Source: Rhytidiadelphus loreus (Eukaryota > Streptophyta > Bryopsida > Hypnales > Hylocomiaceae). Taken from it: DNA of 64,000 nt. Below, in pieces: positions 31,142-45,224 of the stretch. The translations under genes and the position numbers were made by a program. The notes beneath the pieces are model-generated. The model did no database searches, was not told the origin of the DNA, and saw only the letters and a program-made list of their open reading frames with translations. Every line of letters begins with the position of its first letter. Position 1 is the stretch's first letter. The stretch is taken from the NCBI GenBank assembly GCA_947034895.1, contig OX344765.1, forward strand, positions 4,717,001-4,781,000, given 5' to 3'.

Positions 31142-32462
31142 ATCGAATTGCAAAAATGGTCCCTTTATGGACCCTCTCAGCCTAATGATGTTGGAGATGC
31201 CTTAATGAAAAAGGACCAATGGCAACGGCACCCGCCACTCAGTACCGCACTGCCGGGAACGCCAGGAGAAATTGGGCGCCAAAATGAAGGCACCGTCACT
31301 ACTGCCACCCGGATCTTCAACGTTACACTAGAATTAGGGTTTCTCACGCTCGCACTAAACCAGCTTGTCTCCCCCCGCCCCATTTGTTGTCATGTTGTGA
31401 CCGCCTGAACGCTGTAGAGTGGCAGGGAGCCTTTCCATTGCTTTCACTCTGTCCAGGCGCACACATTGACCTCTGCATTTCTTGAATCCGTGCCAATTTG
31501 CGTTTTCAGCTCCCATTTCTTTCATCTCCGCAGGTATTGTAGTTCTCTTCTCCCCTCCACTCGCCCGCTGCACTTCTCGTGCATTTTCATCTCCTTTCCG
31601 TTTAGTTTCCATGAAGCAGCTCAATTGCGGTGTCTTTTTGACTGGATGGGTTTCTACAGCTTTAGGGCTTAGTCCTGGCGCTGGCTGTGTTGGTTCTCTT
31701 TGCAGGTTGTCTTTTGACGATCTGCTCTGAATTGGAATTGTGCCAGTGGTTGTTCGAGTCTGGAATGTTGTTATAAAAGGCTCTGGTTCTTGGAGGTGCT
31801 TACAGGAAATTGGAGGGTGGAGGAGATTTGGTGTGACTTGTGGCGTGCCGCGGCATATGGTTTTGAAGCCGTGGAACGAGAAGCTGTGGTCAGGGCTTGG
31901 TGGATGCTGTTTGTCTTGGAGGAATTGCAGCTAGTGCTGGTGTGGGGATTGTAGGCCCCGGGATATTGTCGCGGGCTGTGGAGTAGTAATCTTGCAGCAT
32001 GCCCCAAGGTGTCGGCGACCCCTTTGGGCTAGGAAGATCAGGTGACCAAGTCGCTTCTCATGGTTATGAAACTCTTTTATGGTATATATAGCCAATTACT
32101 TCTATGAGAAGTTCTTGGCCAATTGTATTATGGGGCAAGCAGCTTAAATGTATGATTTTCCACCTAAAAGAGTCAGAATTAGCCAAAAAAATTCAGAATT
32201 TTGTAGTGATGCAGGAAATTCACATAATTATCTGAACATTGGTCATTTATTGTTGGCGTGGTTAGACTATATTTAAAATGAGAATATCAATATGACTTGA
32301 CCGTTAGTGAAACTAAAAATATTGTCGTTTTTGCTAGGTTAAGGTCGCGGTGAACACAATTCGTAGCTCCAACTGGATTGTGCAATTTGCTTTGCTGTCG
32401 TGATACTGACGATGTTTCTGGAATTTCGTGATTCTTCAGGTAATCTTGGTCGAAGGAGAGAA
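31142..32462 (+). promoter_or_regulatory. Promoter and 5' leader region of RAD5A-like gene
   Basis: The stretch from 31142 to about 32000 is GC-richer than the repeats before it and probably holds transcription start and leader. Sequences such as CAG/GTATTG near 31533 and CAG/GTAATC near 32438 could be splice sites of a leader intron. The open frame extends upstream of 32463 to Met codons at 32400 and 32412. Confidence 0.35.
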
Positions 32463-35400
32463 ATGGCGAAACAGGTCAGCAAGCAAAGCATTGCCGAAAT
32501 GAGGGCTATCGTGGGCTTAGAACCCAGTGACATGGATTTAATTCGTGCTCTTCACTTAGCAGGAAATGATGTTGCGGCAGCTGTGAATATATATTTCGAT
32601 ACTCCCAAATCCAGTTTTGTTCTGAAGCCGAAACCCCCACGGCGACCTGCCCCTCCTCCTTCTCCTCCTCCTCGAGCTAGTCCGCAAGTACGACTCTCGG
32701 AGGAATTATCAACTGCAACCTCCCGCCTGAGTCTCCCTTCTCATACAGTAGCCCCTAAACCTCCAGCAGGAAGATCTTCAAATCTAGCAAGTGTGAAAAA
32801 CGTTTCTACAGCCAGACCTAGGCCAATTTCGGCCTCACCGAGAACTCACTCAGCTCCTGATGGGCCGCGTCCTGTTAACAACTATGCTCGATCAGACTCC
32901 GACGCCAGTCCTTCACGTAAATTCACGCCAGGAAATGATTGCACTAATGGACTGGAAGCTGTACACCTGTCCCCGCCTGCAGTTGGGAGCGTTCCTGCCC
33001 CGACTCATGTCGAGGATACTAGTGTACGTACCGTGAGCCTTCTGTTCGATTTCTTGGTATGGCAAAAATGTGAACCGACCTTTGCCCATTGAACACCTGA
33101 CATGGGTTTCGAATTCAATCAATGCAGGAAGTTGTCTGGCCTTGGTAGTCTTTATTCGGCTCCATGTCATGGTGGTGAATCTTCAGACCTTGAATAAGGT
33201 GGATTCGAGTCATTTAAAGCATCGTAACACATGTAAGAGTGCGAGTTTTTGGAGATGTATTTAACTTTGGAAAGATCTTTGGGTACAAGAGCTAAATCTG
33301 CTTGGATCAAATTTATTTCACTAGGTTAATGATATTCTTATGCAATTTCAAAAGGGGGGGGGGTATTGTACACCGCTGGATTACCCCATGCCATGCGATC
33401 ATCAGTGATCATAGATATTCCGCCGAGTCATGCTGACACCACTTGCTAATGAGTTTAACGGACTGGATGAGTTCCCTAAAGGTTTCAGTATCCTCTACCT
33501 TAGGAGATAAACGAGTTAGTGCTGAAGAGGAAGGAAGATTGTGTTTTTTGCTCAATTTTCGTGTTGATTGGCACATTATTGGTTCAATGCAGACTCAAGG
33601 ACTCTCTCCTGCTCTCATTCCGAGTTTCGATTTATTTCCAAGCGACGCTGGCTTGTCCATTGTGCCTTTGATCCCGACTGTTCCTCGCGACCCTGTCAAG
33701 TCTCTTGATCTGTTTCCCAGCGACCCTGATCTATCCATTATCTCAGAGCGTTTTGCGAAGAAGTCTCTTGATTTGTTTCCACGTTCTACGGATGAGTCCT
33801 TGCTTGCTGCACGTCGGAGTGGTTCCAAAAGTAACTGGGTTCTACTTGGCGAAGCAGAAGTTGTGGGCTTTTCTACTTGCAAGGGTCCCAAGCTTCAAGT
33901 TGGGGATTCTTTGCAGTTCAACTTTCCTAAGCCAGCAAGTGCTGCAGATGTTAGAAGGGGACCTTGGGGACGAGGCAAGGGTGCAACAGCAGCCACTGAG
34001 ATCGTCCGGTTTTCTTGTCAGAGGTCAGGAGAGGTAATGTTTTTCTCTCCATCCATCCTAGGATTTCCTTACCACTTCATCGTTTCTGAAACTGAAAGTA
34101 ACCACAGTCGTCTCTGAGTCCTACTAACCAAGTACTACCAGGTGAGATTAAAGTGCCTTCCTCCTAATTTATTGTTGCGAATATTGACCTTTGTTTGAGC
34201 TGGGATATCAGGTTGGACGAATTCCTGGAGATTGGGCTCGTTCCTTGATACCCCTGGTCAATTCAGGCCAAGTTCAGGTGAAAGGCAAATGTCGCAGTGC
34301 TTCAGCAGTCCTATCACTCATGTCCAGTATCGTCGTTGACTTTAAGTAAGTTTATTATTCGCCATTTGGTTTACTTGATCTGCTTAATATGGATTACGCC
34401 CAGGATCATTTTGACAAAATTCCGAAAACGAATTCCTCCTGGAACAGAAGGATCAAAGCTCGTGATGTACATGATATATCCGGTGGATCCTCAAGGACAA
34501 AATTGGTGAAATTTTATTGATTATTTGCAGTAATTTCCAATCTTAGAGAATTGCAAACTTTTTCTACAGGGTGTATGTGAGTCGATCAATGTTTGCGAAA
34601 TATAATTGCTCAACAACCCGAATTATGGCTTCATCTGAAGGGACTACAAATCAGCCCCTTCCTACTTTGCTTCGTCTTCTTCACAGAGAACCTATTATTA
34701 GGGTGAGTTCTGCTGTATTTTACTACTTACAATATTGACCTGTGTAGAATCATGGTGCGCAATCAGTTCCAAATTTTGTTATCATGTTCGAAGGATTTTT
34801 GTTGTAATTAAGTTAAACAGAAAACTAGCTAGCTGTTTTGTATTTCATTGTCTTTTGTCTATGGATCTATTGATCTTTTGATCTGATGTCTTTTCTTGCA
34901 GGCGGCTTTTACTCCTGAAGAGTTGTATAGCCGGAAGCGAACTCTCGACCGTCAAGTTGGAGATGTCACACCAATTGTGAAGAAATTGAAGCTTTCATCC
35001 GCTGAGAGCTCAGCTTCTGGAACTCAAGCAGAGGGCTCTGAAGAGGAAGTGGCTGTACTTTCTGACGAAGATGTGACGAAGCTTGTCGGAACAGCAGATG
35101 CTTGCAAATTAGAGGTAGCTTACACTATATATAGAAAGAAGGGTCTGTTACTCTGAACCTGTTGCATGGAGTTGAACTTGCTGATTTGTACACTTTCGCT
35201 GCTTGTTTCCTGCATCAGACTTATGTACTGCAGAGCACTTTCCTCTGAGTTTCTTCCAGGATCGAAATGTAGTACAGTGCGTCTTCGGTCAAGACTGATT
35301 ATTTACCCTAGTAGAACTTTCAAGAAGGTCTGGATTATGTACTGATGTTTACTCTATGCAGGAGATGGAGCCTCCTTCCATCTTGAATTGCGAGCTTCGG

Positions 35401-38400
35401 CCTTATCAAAAGCAGGCCTTGCACTGGATGACGCAGCTGGAAATTGGCGCTACTGCTGAAGATGCTTCTCGCACCCTCCATCCATGTTGGGAAGCATATC
35501 AGTTGGCAGAGTATGACATCTTTTGATTTTTTGTGTACTAACTAATTGTCTGTTTATACAATATGACGTGTATGCAAAATTGCGATTCAGTCGGCGAATA
35601 TGTTATTATCTCTATCCTAAATCAGGCTCGTTTTGACAGGGAGAACACTACGTTTTATCTAAATGTTTTCTCGGGTGAAGCAAGTTTGGAGTTTCCAAGT
35701 GCCTCTTCAGCTGCACGGGGAGGGGTAATAACCAGTTTCTTCTTCTTATGAATTCCTCAGTTCCCAAATTCTTCCCACCATTGATGACACAATCTCTTAA
35801 TAAACTCTGATTTAGTTCGTGTATATGCAGATCCTTGCAGATGCTATGGGTCTAGGTAAAACTGTGATGACTATTTCAGTCATAATCTCCAATCCTGGTA
35901 GAGGGGGAGTACCTACAGATCCTGCCGTTTCTGGACCGCCAAATACTTTCGAGGTATCTGGAAGCCCAGGTGGCAAGCTGTCTCAACTGATGGATTTGAA
36001 AAAGAAGCAAACTGGTCCTCGAAAAGGAGGGGGCACCTTGATCGTGTGTCCTATGACCTTGCTTGGCCAATGGAAGGTAGCTATAACCATCACTTTCAGG
36101 GGTGGTCTCGTCCCTTTTAGGTGTCAAAGAAAAAACACTCCATCAGACACTGAGTTGTTTTCGTCATTCTATGCTGTTCGCGCTATTGATTCCACTTTAA
36201 TCATTGGTGCACTGGTTCTTGCAGTCAGAGTTCGAGACCCATTTGGCTGGAGACTCTCTTTCAGTTTATGCTTACTATGGCAATGATCGCATCAGAGAGC
36301 GTAAGGCGCTTTTGGAACACGACATTGTCTTGACCACCTACGGTGTTCTTGCTTCTGAATCAAACCAACCTGTAAGCATTAATGATCTTATACATTCTGA
36401 CTATTGTTAATAATTCAATATATTTGCGTTCATATAGGCTCTGTTTGCGTCGACCAAAGTCTACTTTGCCTTCGAATGTCTTGGTGCTTGTGGGACACTA
36501 TTATCTGCGTGTCCAAGAGCTTCATTGATTACAGTACATGTGGCTTGCACATGGGTAAAAACCTGATATTGATGTTTATTTAACCTGTATTATATGCCGA
36601 TGGTTGGACAGAATTTCATGGATGATGGGCCTCTGCATTCCATTCACTGGTTCAGGATTGTCCTGGATGAGGCTCACACTATTAAAGCATTTCGCAATAA
36701 TACATCAAAAGCAGTGTTCATGCTCACTGCCGATCGGCGTTGGTGTCTTACAGGAACACCTATTCAGGTAGAACGCAGCCTCCATCGTCATGTCGCCGTG
36801 TCTCATTTGAGACATCGTTTTCTCGTGAATAAAATTTAATGTGCTCATTAGCTGTCGTCGAGTTTCTGTTCTCATATACCATCGTCTTAGATTTTCCGTG
36901 TCCACTCTAATTCAGGTTCTGATGAACAGGTGATTCTGTTGCAAAAAAAATGTTCCTTCCCGTTTTTTTACTCTCTTTTCTGATTGTTGGTGCAGAACAA
37001 ACTGGAGGATATTTTTAGTCTGATTCACTTTCTGCGTATTGAACCCTGGAGCAATTATAACTGGTAGGTTTCTCTTCAATACTTCTATGAAGTTGATTTT
37101 TGTTCATCTTGTCTCTGATTTCCTTCTTCGGATTTGCGTCGGAAGAAATACCGAACGGTGTGCCTGTCGTGCAGGTGGGAAAAGTTAGTTCAGAAACCAT
37201 CTGAGGAGGGTGACGAAAGGGGATTGAAACTACTACAAGCCATACTCCAGCCACTCATGCTTCGGCGCACAAAAGATAGTCTTGATCAACATGGGAGGTG
37301 AGTTTTCAACTACAAGAGCCTCATAGAAGCTATGTTCACTTTTTTCTGATTGCATCATTAATAATAAAGTGTCTTTGTTCTAGTTTTGCTTGATGTGTCT
37401 TGAATAGCCCGAGTGCCTGCTGATGTTTAAGGCTGACGGTTATGGCGTGGCTACCCACCTGAATGTTGTGCAGACCCATCCTAGTGTTGCCTCCTGCAGA
37501 CATGCAAGTTGTGGAATGCCAGTTTTCAGAAGCTGAACAGGATTTCTACACTGCTCTGTACAAGAAATCCAAGGTGACTCGCGACAATAACGTTTCCCAC
37601 TTCTGAAGTGTGCATTATTTGGATCTATTTCTATCATATTGTTCTTATTATTCATGCATTAATTAACTCTAATAAGTGAACTATTGGATTACAGACCAAG
37701 TTTGACCAGTTCGTTCAGCAAGGGAAGGTGCTGCATAACTATGCGTCTATCCTTGAGTTGCTACTGCGTCTCCGTCAATGCTGCGACCATCCCTTTCTAG
37801 TTCTGAGGTATTTTCATTGCATGCTCAGGTGTACTTAACGTTATGAAATGGCATACTTTATTTAGATTGGTCTTTGTAAAATCCAACAGCTAATAATGGA
37901 TTTTGGGGTCTTCGCAGCCGTGGTGACACCGAGGAATATGCGGATCTTGGCAAGTTAGCGAAGCGATTTCTGAAAGGAGGACCAGAGGGGCTTCCGAATA
38001 GGCCTACGAAGGCATTTGTTGAAGAAGTGGTCAAGGACTTGCAGAGTGGCCAAAAGGGAGAATGCCCCATCTGTTTGGAGTCTGTCGAAGATGCTGTCCT
38101 CACGCCTTGTGCCCACTGCATGTGTAGGGATTGTTTATATGCTTCATGGCGAAGCTATGGGGGTGGGCCCTGTCCAATCTGCAGGTTGTTACATATTCTA
38201 GCGGAGTACATATCTGGTGTCTTAATCCGATGTCCTGTGTTTTAGTGAATGGATCTCAAATCTCTCACACCTCATGTTTCAGGCTATTGATGTTGGAAAT
38301 TTTTTTGCAGGCAAACTTTGACTCGTCAAGATATTATAACTGCACCCTCTGACAGCCGTTTCCAAGTCAACGTGGAAGCCAATTGGACCGATTCATGTAA

Positions 38401-39677
38401 AGTCACGGCACTGATGAAAGAACTTGAGGAACTGCGACCATCTGGCGCTAAAAGTGTGATCTTCAGCCAGTGGACTGCTTTCTTGGATCTGCTTGAAATA
38501 CCTTTCAAAAGGTAATGTTTATCGCCATGGTTGATTGGCTTGGATACTCTTGAAGTTCTGAAAGTATTCCTTTTTCTTTATAATTAGCCCATCTTATTCT
38601 GCAACCAACATCATTCGTGACGTTTCCAGCTTTGTCACAACCATTGCTCCCCCTAAAAGTACTTCTGTGTGTTGCCACGGCCCCTAGGAAGAAGATAAAG
38701 TTTGTTCGACTGGATGGATCGCTCTCTCAGCAGCAACGAGAGAGGGTACTGAAAGATTTCAGCAGTCAAGAAGACATCCTGGTGAGATGCTGACCATCGA
38801 ATGTTTTAGCGCATCTTTCGAGAGCTTTGTTTCAGAAGTTCAATGAGTTATTCCATGGATTATGGGGTTCAGGTTCATCAGTAGGCAGGTAATGCAATTT
38901 ACGGTTTATCGTGACCTAGAGTCTGTGAATGAGAATGATAGCTCTTGAGAGTGGTAGACATGATTTGATTCGTCTACCTGAGTTGTCTCAGATAAAAGGC
39001 CACTAAACTTCTGGACAATGATTTTGCAGGTTATGCTCATCTCTCTCAAAGCAGGAGGAGTAGGCATTAACCTCACTTCTGCTTCTAATGCATTCCTTTT
39101 GGTGAGTTTCTCCTGGAAATTTACAGATGTACAGGCCTTGCTTTAGCACCTACTAAATTACTGGTTGTCATCTTTCTGCATAAAATGTTCTATGAATCAC
39201 CTGTCTTTCTTTATGCAGGATCCATGGTGGAATCCGGCTGTTGAGGAGCAGGCTATCATGCGGATACACCGAATTGGTCAAACAAAAGATGTCAAAATCA
39301 AGCGCTTCATTGTAAAAGTAAGTACATTGCATTTTTCCTTCAAGTAAACGTATGATAGTGAAAGTGTGTCGTATGATAGTGGTCCCCAAAATGAAGGTGA
39401 TGATTTCTTCTTTCTATTGATACATTTTGTTACCTTTGAGTTTCCTGATTGGATTTATCTTAACTCCTAAAGATTTGGAATCAGCTACTTCTGGCCATAT
39501 GGGCACTTAGGGGCCAGTATAAATTGTGTTCTGATATTTTACATGGTTTTACAGGGATCAGTGGAAGAAAAGATGCAGGCAGTGCAAGCAAGAAAGCAGC
39601 GAATGATTGCTGGGGCACTTAATAACCAGGAAGTCCGTGTTGCTCGAATTGAGGAGTTGAAGATGCTCTTTTGCTAG
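32463..39677 (+). CDS. RAD5A: RAD5A-like HIRAN-SNF2-RING DNA damage tolerance protein
   Basis: Plant RAD5A is a DNA-dependent ATPase and ubiquitin ligase for error-free damage bypass and fork remodelling. Exons: 32463-33023, 33593-34033, 34212-34345, 34570-34702, 34902-35114, 35362-35510, 35640-35724, 35831-36076, 36225-36371, 36612-36767, 36996-37063, 37175-37297, 37474-37573, 37695-37807, 37918-38184, 38311-38511, 38688-38781, 39030-39101, 39219-39317, 39555-39677; 1174 aa (about 1030 in Arabidopsis, as I recall). Domains: UBA-like N-terminus ([19 protein letters not shown]), Pro-rich segment, HIRAN about 268-378, Walker A GLGKT 579-583, DEAH 722-725, C3HC4 RING 939-978 inside the helicase, then C-terminal motifs VGINL and HRIGQ. 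The extra length lies mostly in the N-terminus, with three LDLFP repeats. The Met at 32463 begins the conserved part; upstream in-frame Mets are possible. Confidence 0.95.
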
Positions 39678-42600
39678 TTGCAATCGACGCTTGTACTTGC
39701 CCCTGTACAGTACAGTGGTCACCACCAACAGGTCGTAGAAGGTCAACTTTTCTTGATTTCTCTGTACTATCTTCTCATTGCTTTTGTAGAAATTGAGGAC
39801 CTTGCTGAGTGACGACATACCATTCTTTTTGAATCCCAGTTACTTGGAGCTGGTATTAGTTCCAGAGTAGAGTAGGGATTTACACTTGAATCACCAAGTG
39901 GTCCAAGTGGAGATCGAAACTGTACATCTTTTCGGTGAAATTTTAGATTTTGATTTAAAGAGTCTGTAGGATAGCACATCTACAACATTCTTGAGGAGAT
40001 GACTCTACACCAATGAAAAGCAAACCAGATTCCTTCTGTGCACATTGTCAGGTGGGAGCCTGGGAGGTACCGAAAGATACAGGAAGAAAAACGTGCACTG
40101 ATCATTCATTCAGTGATATGTACGCCGGTCCGCAGTGAATGTCAGACTTTTTTTTTGTGGTTGCCATATATGTACTGTACTTCACCTTGAGAGGGGTGAG
40201 TTTTCACAACTAAGATAATATTATTATGATCGTGTTCCAGCAACTTTTCTCAAGCATTCAGTTAAAGAGCAGACATGGATTCCAAATTTCCACGGTCTAG
40301 ACTTTCATGAGAAATAGCGTCTGAAGTCTGAACCCTCGAGCACAGGAAGAACTTTGGGCAGATACTCAACGCATTGGTTACCGTGTACCAGATCTCTGGA
40401 TTGACAGTTGAATGCAGACACAAGAAATCGAATCCGAGTCGATTACAAATCAAGGCAACATGGGTGGAAGTCATCCATGTGCAGTTGTGCACTTACGCAG
40501 ACTTGACTTATGCAAGACTCTTGTAAGTTGTAACCCCTAAATCATCAGGCTTTCTAATATCAAACAATGCGGCTGTACGCAAACATATTCCAAGCAACAT
40601 GAGTTTTATCATCCATCGATTTTTTCGAAGATTCTGACTTGTGCTGGTTCTTTAGAATAGATTCAAAAGACTTTGTTTTGCAAATATTCTATCATTCAAA
40701 ATGTACTGGTGTATCTAGCCTCAAAATGTAGCCCCTCCAGTCTATAAAATGACCCTTCAAAAATCACTTGAATAAAAATGTAAAATTAAAAGTTTTGAAA
40801 ATCACTATGATTAGAACTTAAAATTTTGAGCTTAAAAGGAATTATTTTAGTAAAAATCACAAATATTCAATCCACAATTGATTTTAGAAGGAATTTTCAA
40901 TTTTTGGCATCAAATTTTATTGAAAAATATTGGGTTTTGTACTATGAATCATATTTTACAACTATTGTTAGAGAGACATCATTAAATTATTCTTTTAAGT
41001 TGTATTTTATATTACATATTTACAATTTGGAAAATTTGGACTATTTCGAGTTCTTTAGGTGTTAAACTTCTAAAGGACAATATTTTGAGATTATTTTTTA
41101 TACAAGTATAAGAAGATTGAACATTGTTAGATACCATTATCCAATGTGTCAAGGGAATTAACATTTTTGGGCACTAGCATCATTGTTGAGCCAATGTCAA
41201 TAGCAAAATTTGGAAGCATGATTGAAAAAACATATATTTAACAAATTATAGAAGTTTTTAAATATGACATTTATATCAAAGACATTGCAATTTCAAACTA
41301 GCAACAACTTATTGGATTGCCGCCTAGAATATCCTATACCATTGATTCAATCAAAAGTCTTTATAAATTCCATTTATACAAGTAGCAAATGCATTTTTCA
41401 AGTTCTAAGTCATTTTTCAAATGTATAAAGGTTAATTTTTGATAATTTCACTAAAGGTGGGTGTTATATAATGTATAAAGACATTCGAAGGTAAATGACT
41501 AAATTTATGGTATTGGAAAAGCAATTTTAGATTTGTTATATAGTGCTTTTAGAATTTGAAAAGGCCAATTAAAGTTGAGTCCATAGAGTTGCAAACTTTG
41601 AGATTCATTAAGGGGAAGCCATCTATTCCTGATTAGGACCCAATAACCAACCTATATACTGACTTATTTCCAACCATAGCTAGAATGTGTGTTTTTTTCT
41701 TTTCGAAATTGGGACTAATAGATTCATGACACATGTCCCAAAGTAGTGAGTAAGAAAGTAGAAAGCATTTAGTAGGACTGTATTTTTTCAGTGATCCAAA
41801 TTGGAAGAGTCTAGATATTGGCAATGGGGTCAGAGCACTTTTTGCCTTTCAAAATTCATAATAATTATAATTCAAGTGATAAAATTACCAAAGTTTGTGC
41901 AATCCCTGTCATTTCTATCCTTCTACCTCTGAAAATATTTGCTTCGCCCTGCTCTACTCCAAATCATATTCAGAATTGCTTATTCAATCGGTTATGAGTG
42001 GTTCTCCCTTAACCTTTGAACAGTGATTATTTACATTTTGCTTCAATTCAGTTTTGTAAAAGTTAGTGTGGAGTACCTCACATAACTTACATCTACAACT
42101 TCAGTCTGTATTCACCACACATTTACTTTTTCTTCACTCATCATTCTTGTGCTATTATGGCTTTGTGATTACAAATGTCCCTAACACTGACTCAGTTTGG
42201 TGAGTCACTGTATCGTTCGACAGGTCGCAATAATTCAGCTCGGAGTACTTCTCCCACATTACAATGACTCTTAACGCTCCCTTCCTTTATGCAAGTCGAA
42301 ATGGTGTAATGGCACTAAGTCGTGGATGCACGTCCTTCCTCATTAAACTTCATCCACGCGTGTTGTGGCTGCAGTAACCCTCTGACAGTCAGAAAAAAAA
42401 TTACGGTGTGTGCTTCCTGCTGTCAGAAATCAGCAAGCGATGGGGGGCAAGTCAGGCAACGCTCCAGAGCTCATGTTACTAAGTCAAGGACTGAAAGCAG
42501 TCAAGGACTGAACACGGTCACACCGGTTTCTGCCACCCAGTGTCAGAAAAGACTGCGGAAATAAAACACCAGCTAGCTGTCAGTCTGTGAGAATGGGTGA

Positions 42601-43417
42601 TTGGCTTCACTGCAAAACCATGTGTGCCGATCGTCCTTTAACTCCTGCAGGTGCCCATGTGCAAGTCATAAGGACTAGCAATTTAGCTCATGAACATCGC
42701 CGCTTGCCCTTCACGTCTTGCGTGGAGACACTGAATAAGCAGCAAGAGCGCGCAGCAGCTCGATCAGTATGCATGCTTAGCTTCTTCACGTGATGCAGGG
42801 CAAGCTATGGTGCAGCTGACAACCTCCGAGGAAAACGATGCGGACCTTCTGGGGCAAGTATTGGTGCTACATGCCCTCGGCTGATAGCAGGTGAGCACAC
42901 CAGACTGGTCCGCTTTCGAAGCTCGCATCGAGATAGAACTTGAATGGGATGCAATACTTGACTCCGAGCTTCTCGATCGTTTCTCCATTCATGTTGGTAC
43001 TGCTATTGTATGTATGATACGTCGAAGGTATAGCTGATATGTTCGAGAATGTGCATATCGTCACAGCACTCTAGCTAGTACACAGAACTTCATCCTTGTT
43101 GGATTTGAGAAAACACTGGGAAATACTTCAAGAACAGTTGTGGTCAAAACGTGAATCGAAAAGTTCACCCTGTTCATGATACAGTAAGAATAATTATGGC
43201 TAGTGAGGGTCTAGAGGCACACTGTACATTGACTGAACTCGAGGATGTGACTAGGTCTGTTAGTAAATATTAAAGGGCGATCTTCCCACTCCATCTCGAA
43301 ACTCAACGCATCTTCCAGCTCTCGCTCTACACTTCAATCCCTTCCTCACTCGAAGATGGGAGTACATTTTCGGCGGCAAGCTCAATCGTCAAGATTCAAT
43401 TTGTGGAATTGTAGTCA
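39678..43417. other. Intergenic region between RAD5A-like gene and kinase
   Basis: The first few hundred bases should hold the RAD5A 3' untranslated region. From about 40600 to 41900 the DNA is AT-rich with no recognised gene. From about 42100 it is less AT-rich and probably holds upstream sequence of the kinase gene. ORFs (for example 42322-42564 and 42587-42793) lack recognisable domains. Confidence 0.45.
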
Positions 43418-45224
43418 ATGCTGACGAATCGGTATGTCGGGTTGGTCAGTCTGTGCAGGCCTGTGGATAGCAAGAGACAAGGAACATCGCGTAAATTTTC
43501 TTTACGAGAGTTGCAATCAGCTACCAACAATTTCAACTATGACAACAAGCTTGGGGAAGGGATAGTTGGTAGCGTCTACTGGGGTCAACTGCCGAGTGGC
43601 GACGAAGTAAGGCTTACCATTTCAGATTTAATCATTTTGAAGTTAAATACCTTTTGGCTAGCTGTAGTCGCGCTGATGCAATATTCAATGTCGAAAGCTT
43701 CGACGAACTGCAGCAGCCTGAAGTCACACCTTCGGCACATTTTTGGCGAGTAATCATTTAAAATTAGAAGGGCTGATTCGGTACTTCATTTTCTTAATAA
43801 TAAGTTATTTGAAAATTATTAAATAGTTTTTCTTAACATTGGGCAACCCTTCAGATAATTTTGGAAGTTGAATGACTTTTTTCTTTCTTGCATAGGGAAG
43901 TGATGGTCATGACTTTCAATGAACTCATTCTTTTCATGGTGTGAAGTTAGAAGAATGCATTTTGACTTTCTTTGTGTGTTAAATTTTCCTTGGTTTCGGC
44001 AAAGTGGCATATTAATTCCCATAATCGGCTTCAAAAATTTTAATTATTTTTTGCCGAAGGTAACCTCAGGCTACGGTATTTGCGACTGCCAGTACGAGCT
44101 TCAGTGACAAAGTTACATACCTCCACAATGCAAGATCACAAAGTTTAGCTCCGTGAGCTCTTTATGCAGATTGCAGTGAAAAGGCTGAAAGTGTGGAGCA
44201 CGAAGACAGAGAGAGAATTTGCTGTCGAAATTGAGATTCTCGGTCGAGTGCGACATAAGAACCTGCTGAACCTGATGGGATACTGTGAGGAAGGTCAGGA
44301 ACGCTTAATCGTGTATGATTACATGCCGAACTTGAGCCTCTTCTCGCACATGCACGGCCACCTTGCGGTCGACTCCACCTTGGATTGGGACCAAAGAATG
44401 AAGATTGCAGTCGGTTCCGCGGAAGGTCTTGCGTAAGTAAATCGAAACCCAACCTTGCCGTAAACTCACCGAACTTGGAGTATCAAGATATATTTTCATT
44501 CTGATTTGATGCTCTCTGCTTTCTGATGCACAGCTACTTGCACCATTACGCCAAACCCCAGATCATTCATCGAGACATAAAAGCCAACAACATTCTCTTG
44601 GACGAAAAATTCAACCCAGTAGTGGTGGACTTTGGCTTGGCCAAGCTCATTCCCGAAGGCTCCCCTCTCAAGGGCATCTCTGGATACTCAGCTCCGAAGA
44701 TCGGTTCAGGAAAAGTCGCAGAAAGCTGTGACGTTTTCAGCTTCGGAATACTACTCATGGAGCTCATTAGTGGTAAGAGGCCAATCGAGCGAATTAGCAG
44801 AGAGAAGCAAGCAATCATGAAATGGGCTAGGCCATTAGTACTGCAACGCAAATTCCATGACCTGGTTGATCCAAAGCTGGAAGGGAAGTTTGACAAGGAC
44901 GAGCTGACCAGACTAGTTCAGGTAAATTTTTGCACTCTCAAGAAATTCCTTCCTCTCTTATTCGGTGTTTCAGTGTTCTTATCAACGAAATCTACTACTC
45001 GTCCTTGGCAGGTTGCAGCTCTCTGTACAGATATTTTACCTGAAGAGAGGCCCTCCATGCAAGATGTGGTGGAGATACTGAAGGACGGGGCTAAAGATAT
45101 CGTCAAGCCTCCAGTGCAGCATGGCAGCGACGGTTTGCGTCTTCATGAAGCTATTCTTTTCAGCTCACACCCTGTAGGTACTGATGTTAACACCATACTT
45201 GTCAGCAAAACCAGAGTAATTTGA
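43418..45224 (+). CDS. Receptor-like cytoplasmic protein kinase with altered motifs
   Basis: Exons 43418-43606, 44170-44432, 44534-44921, 45012-45224; 350 aa, no signal peptide or membrane segment. It opens with KFSLRELQSATNNFNYDNKLGEG, typical of plant RLCK proteins near the PTI1-like At3g15890 type. Kept: AVKRLK (Lys67), an alpha-C glutamate near E83/E85, HRD at 163-165 within HRDIKANN, and DFG at 183-185. Altered: the glycine loop reads GEGIVGSV where GEGRFGSV is usual; the activation loop from DFG to the APE position is shorter than in relatives and lacks the usual Ser/Thr-rich stretch; APE is replaced by APK (204-206). Substrates unknown. The frame and splice sites are intact, so it is not an obvious pseudogene. 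The true start may lie in an upstream exon, since the first codons are not conserved. Confidence 0.85.
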
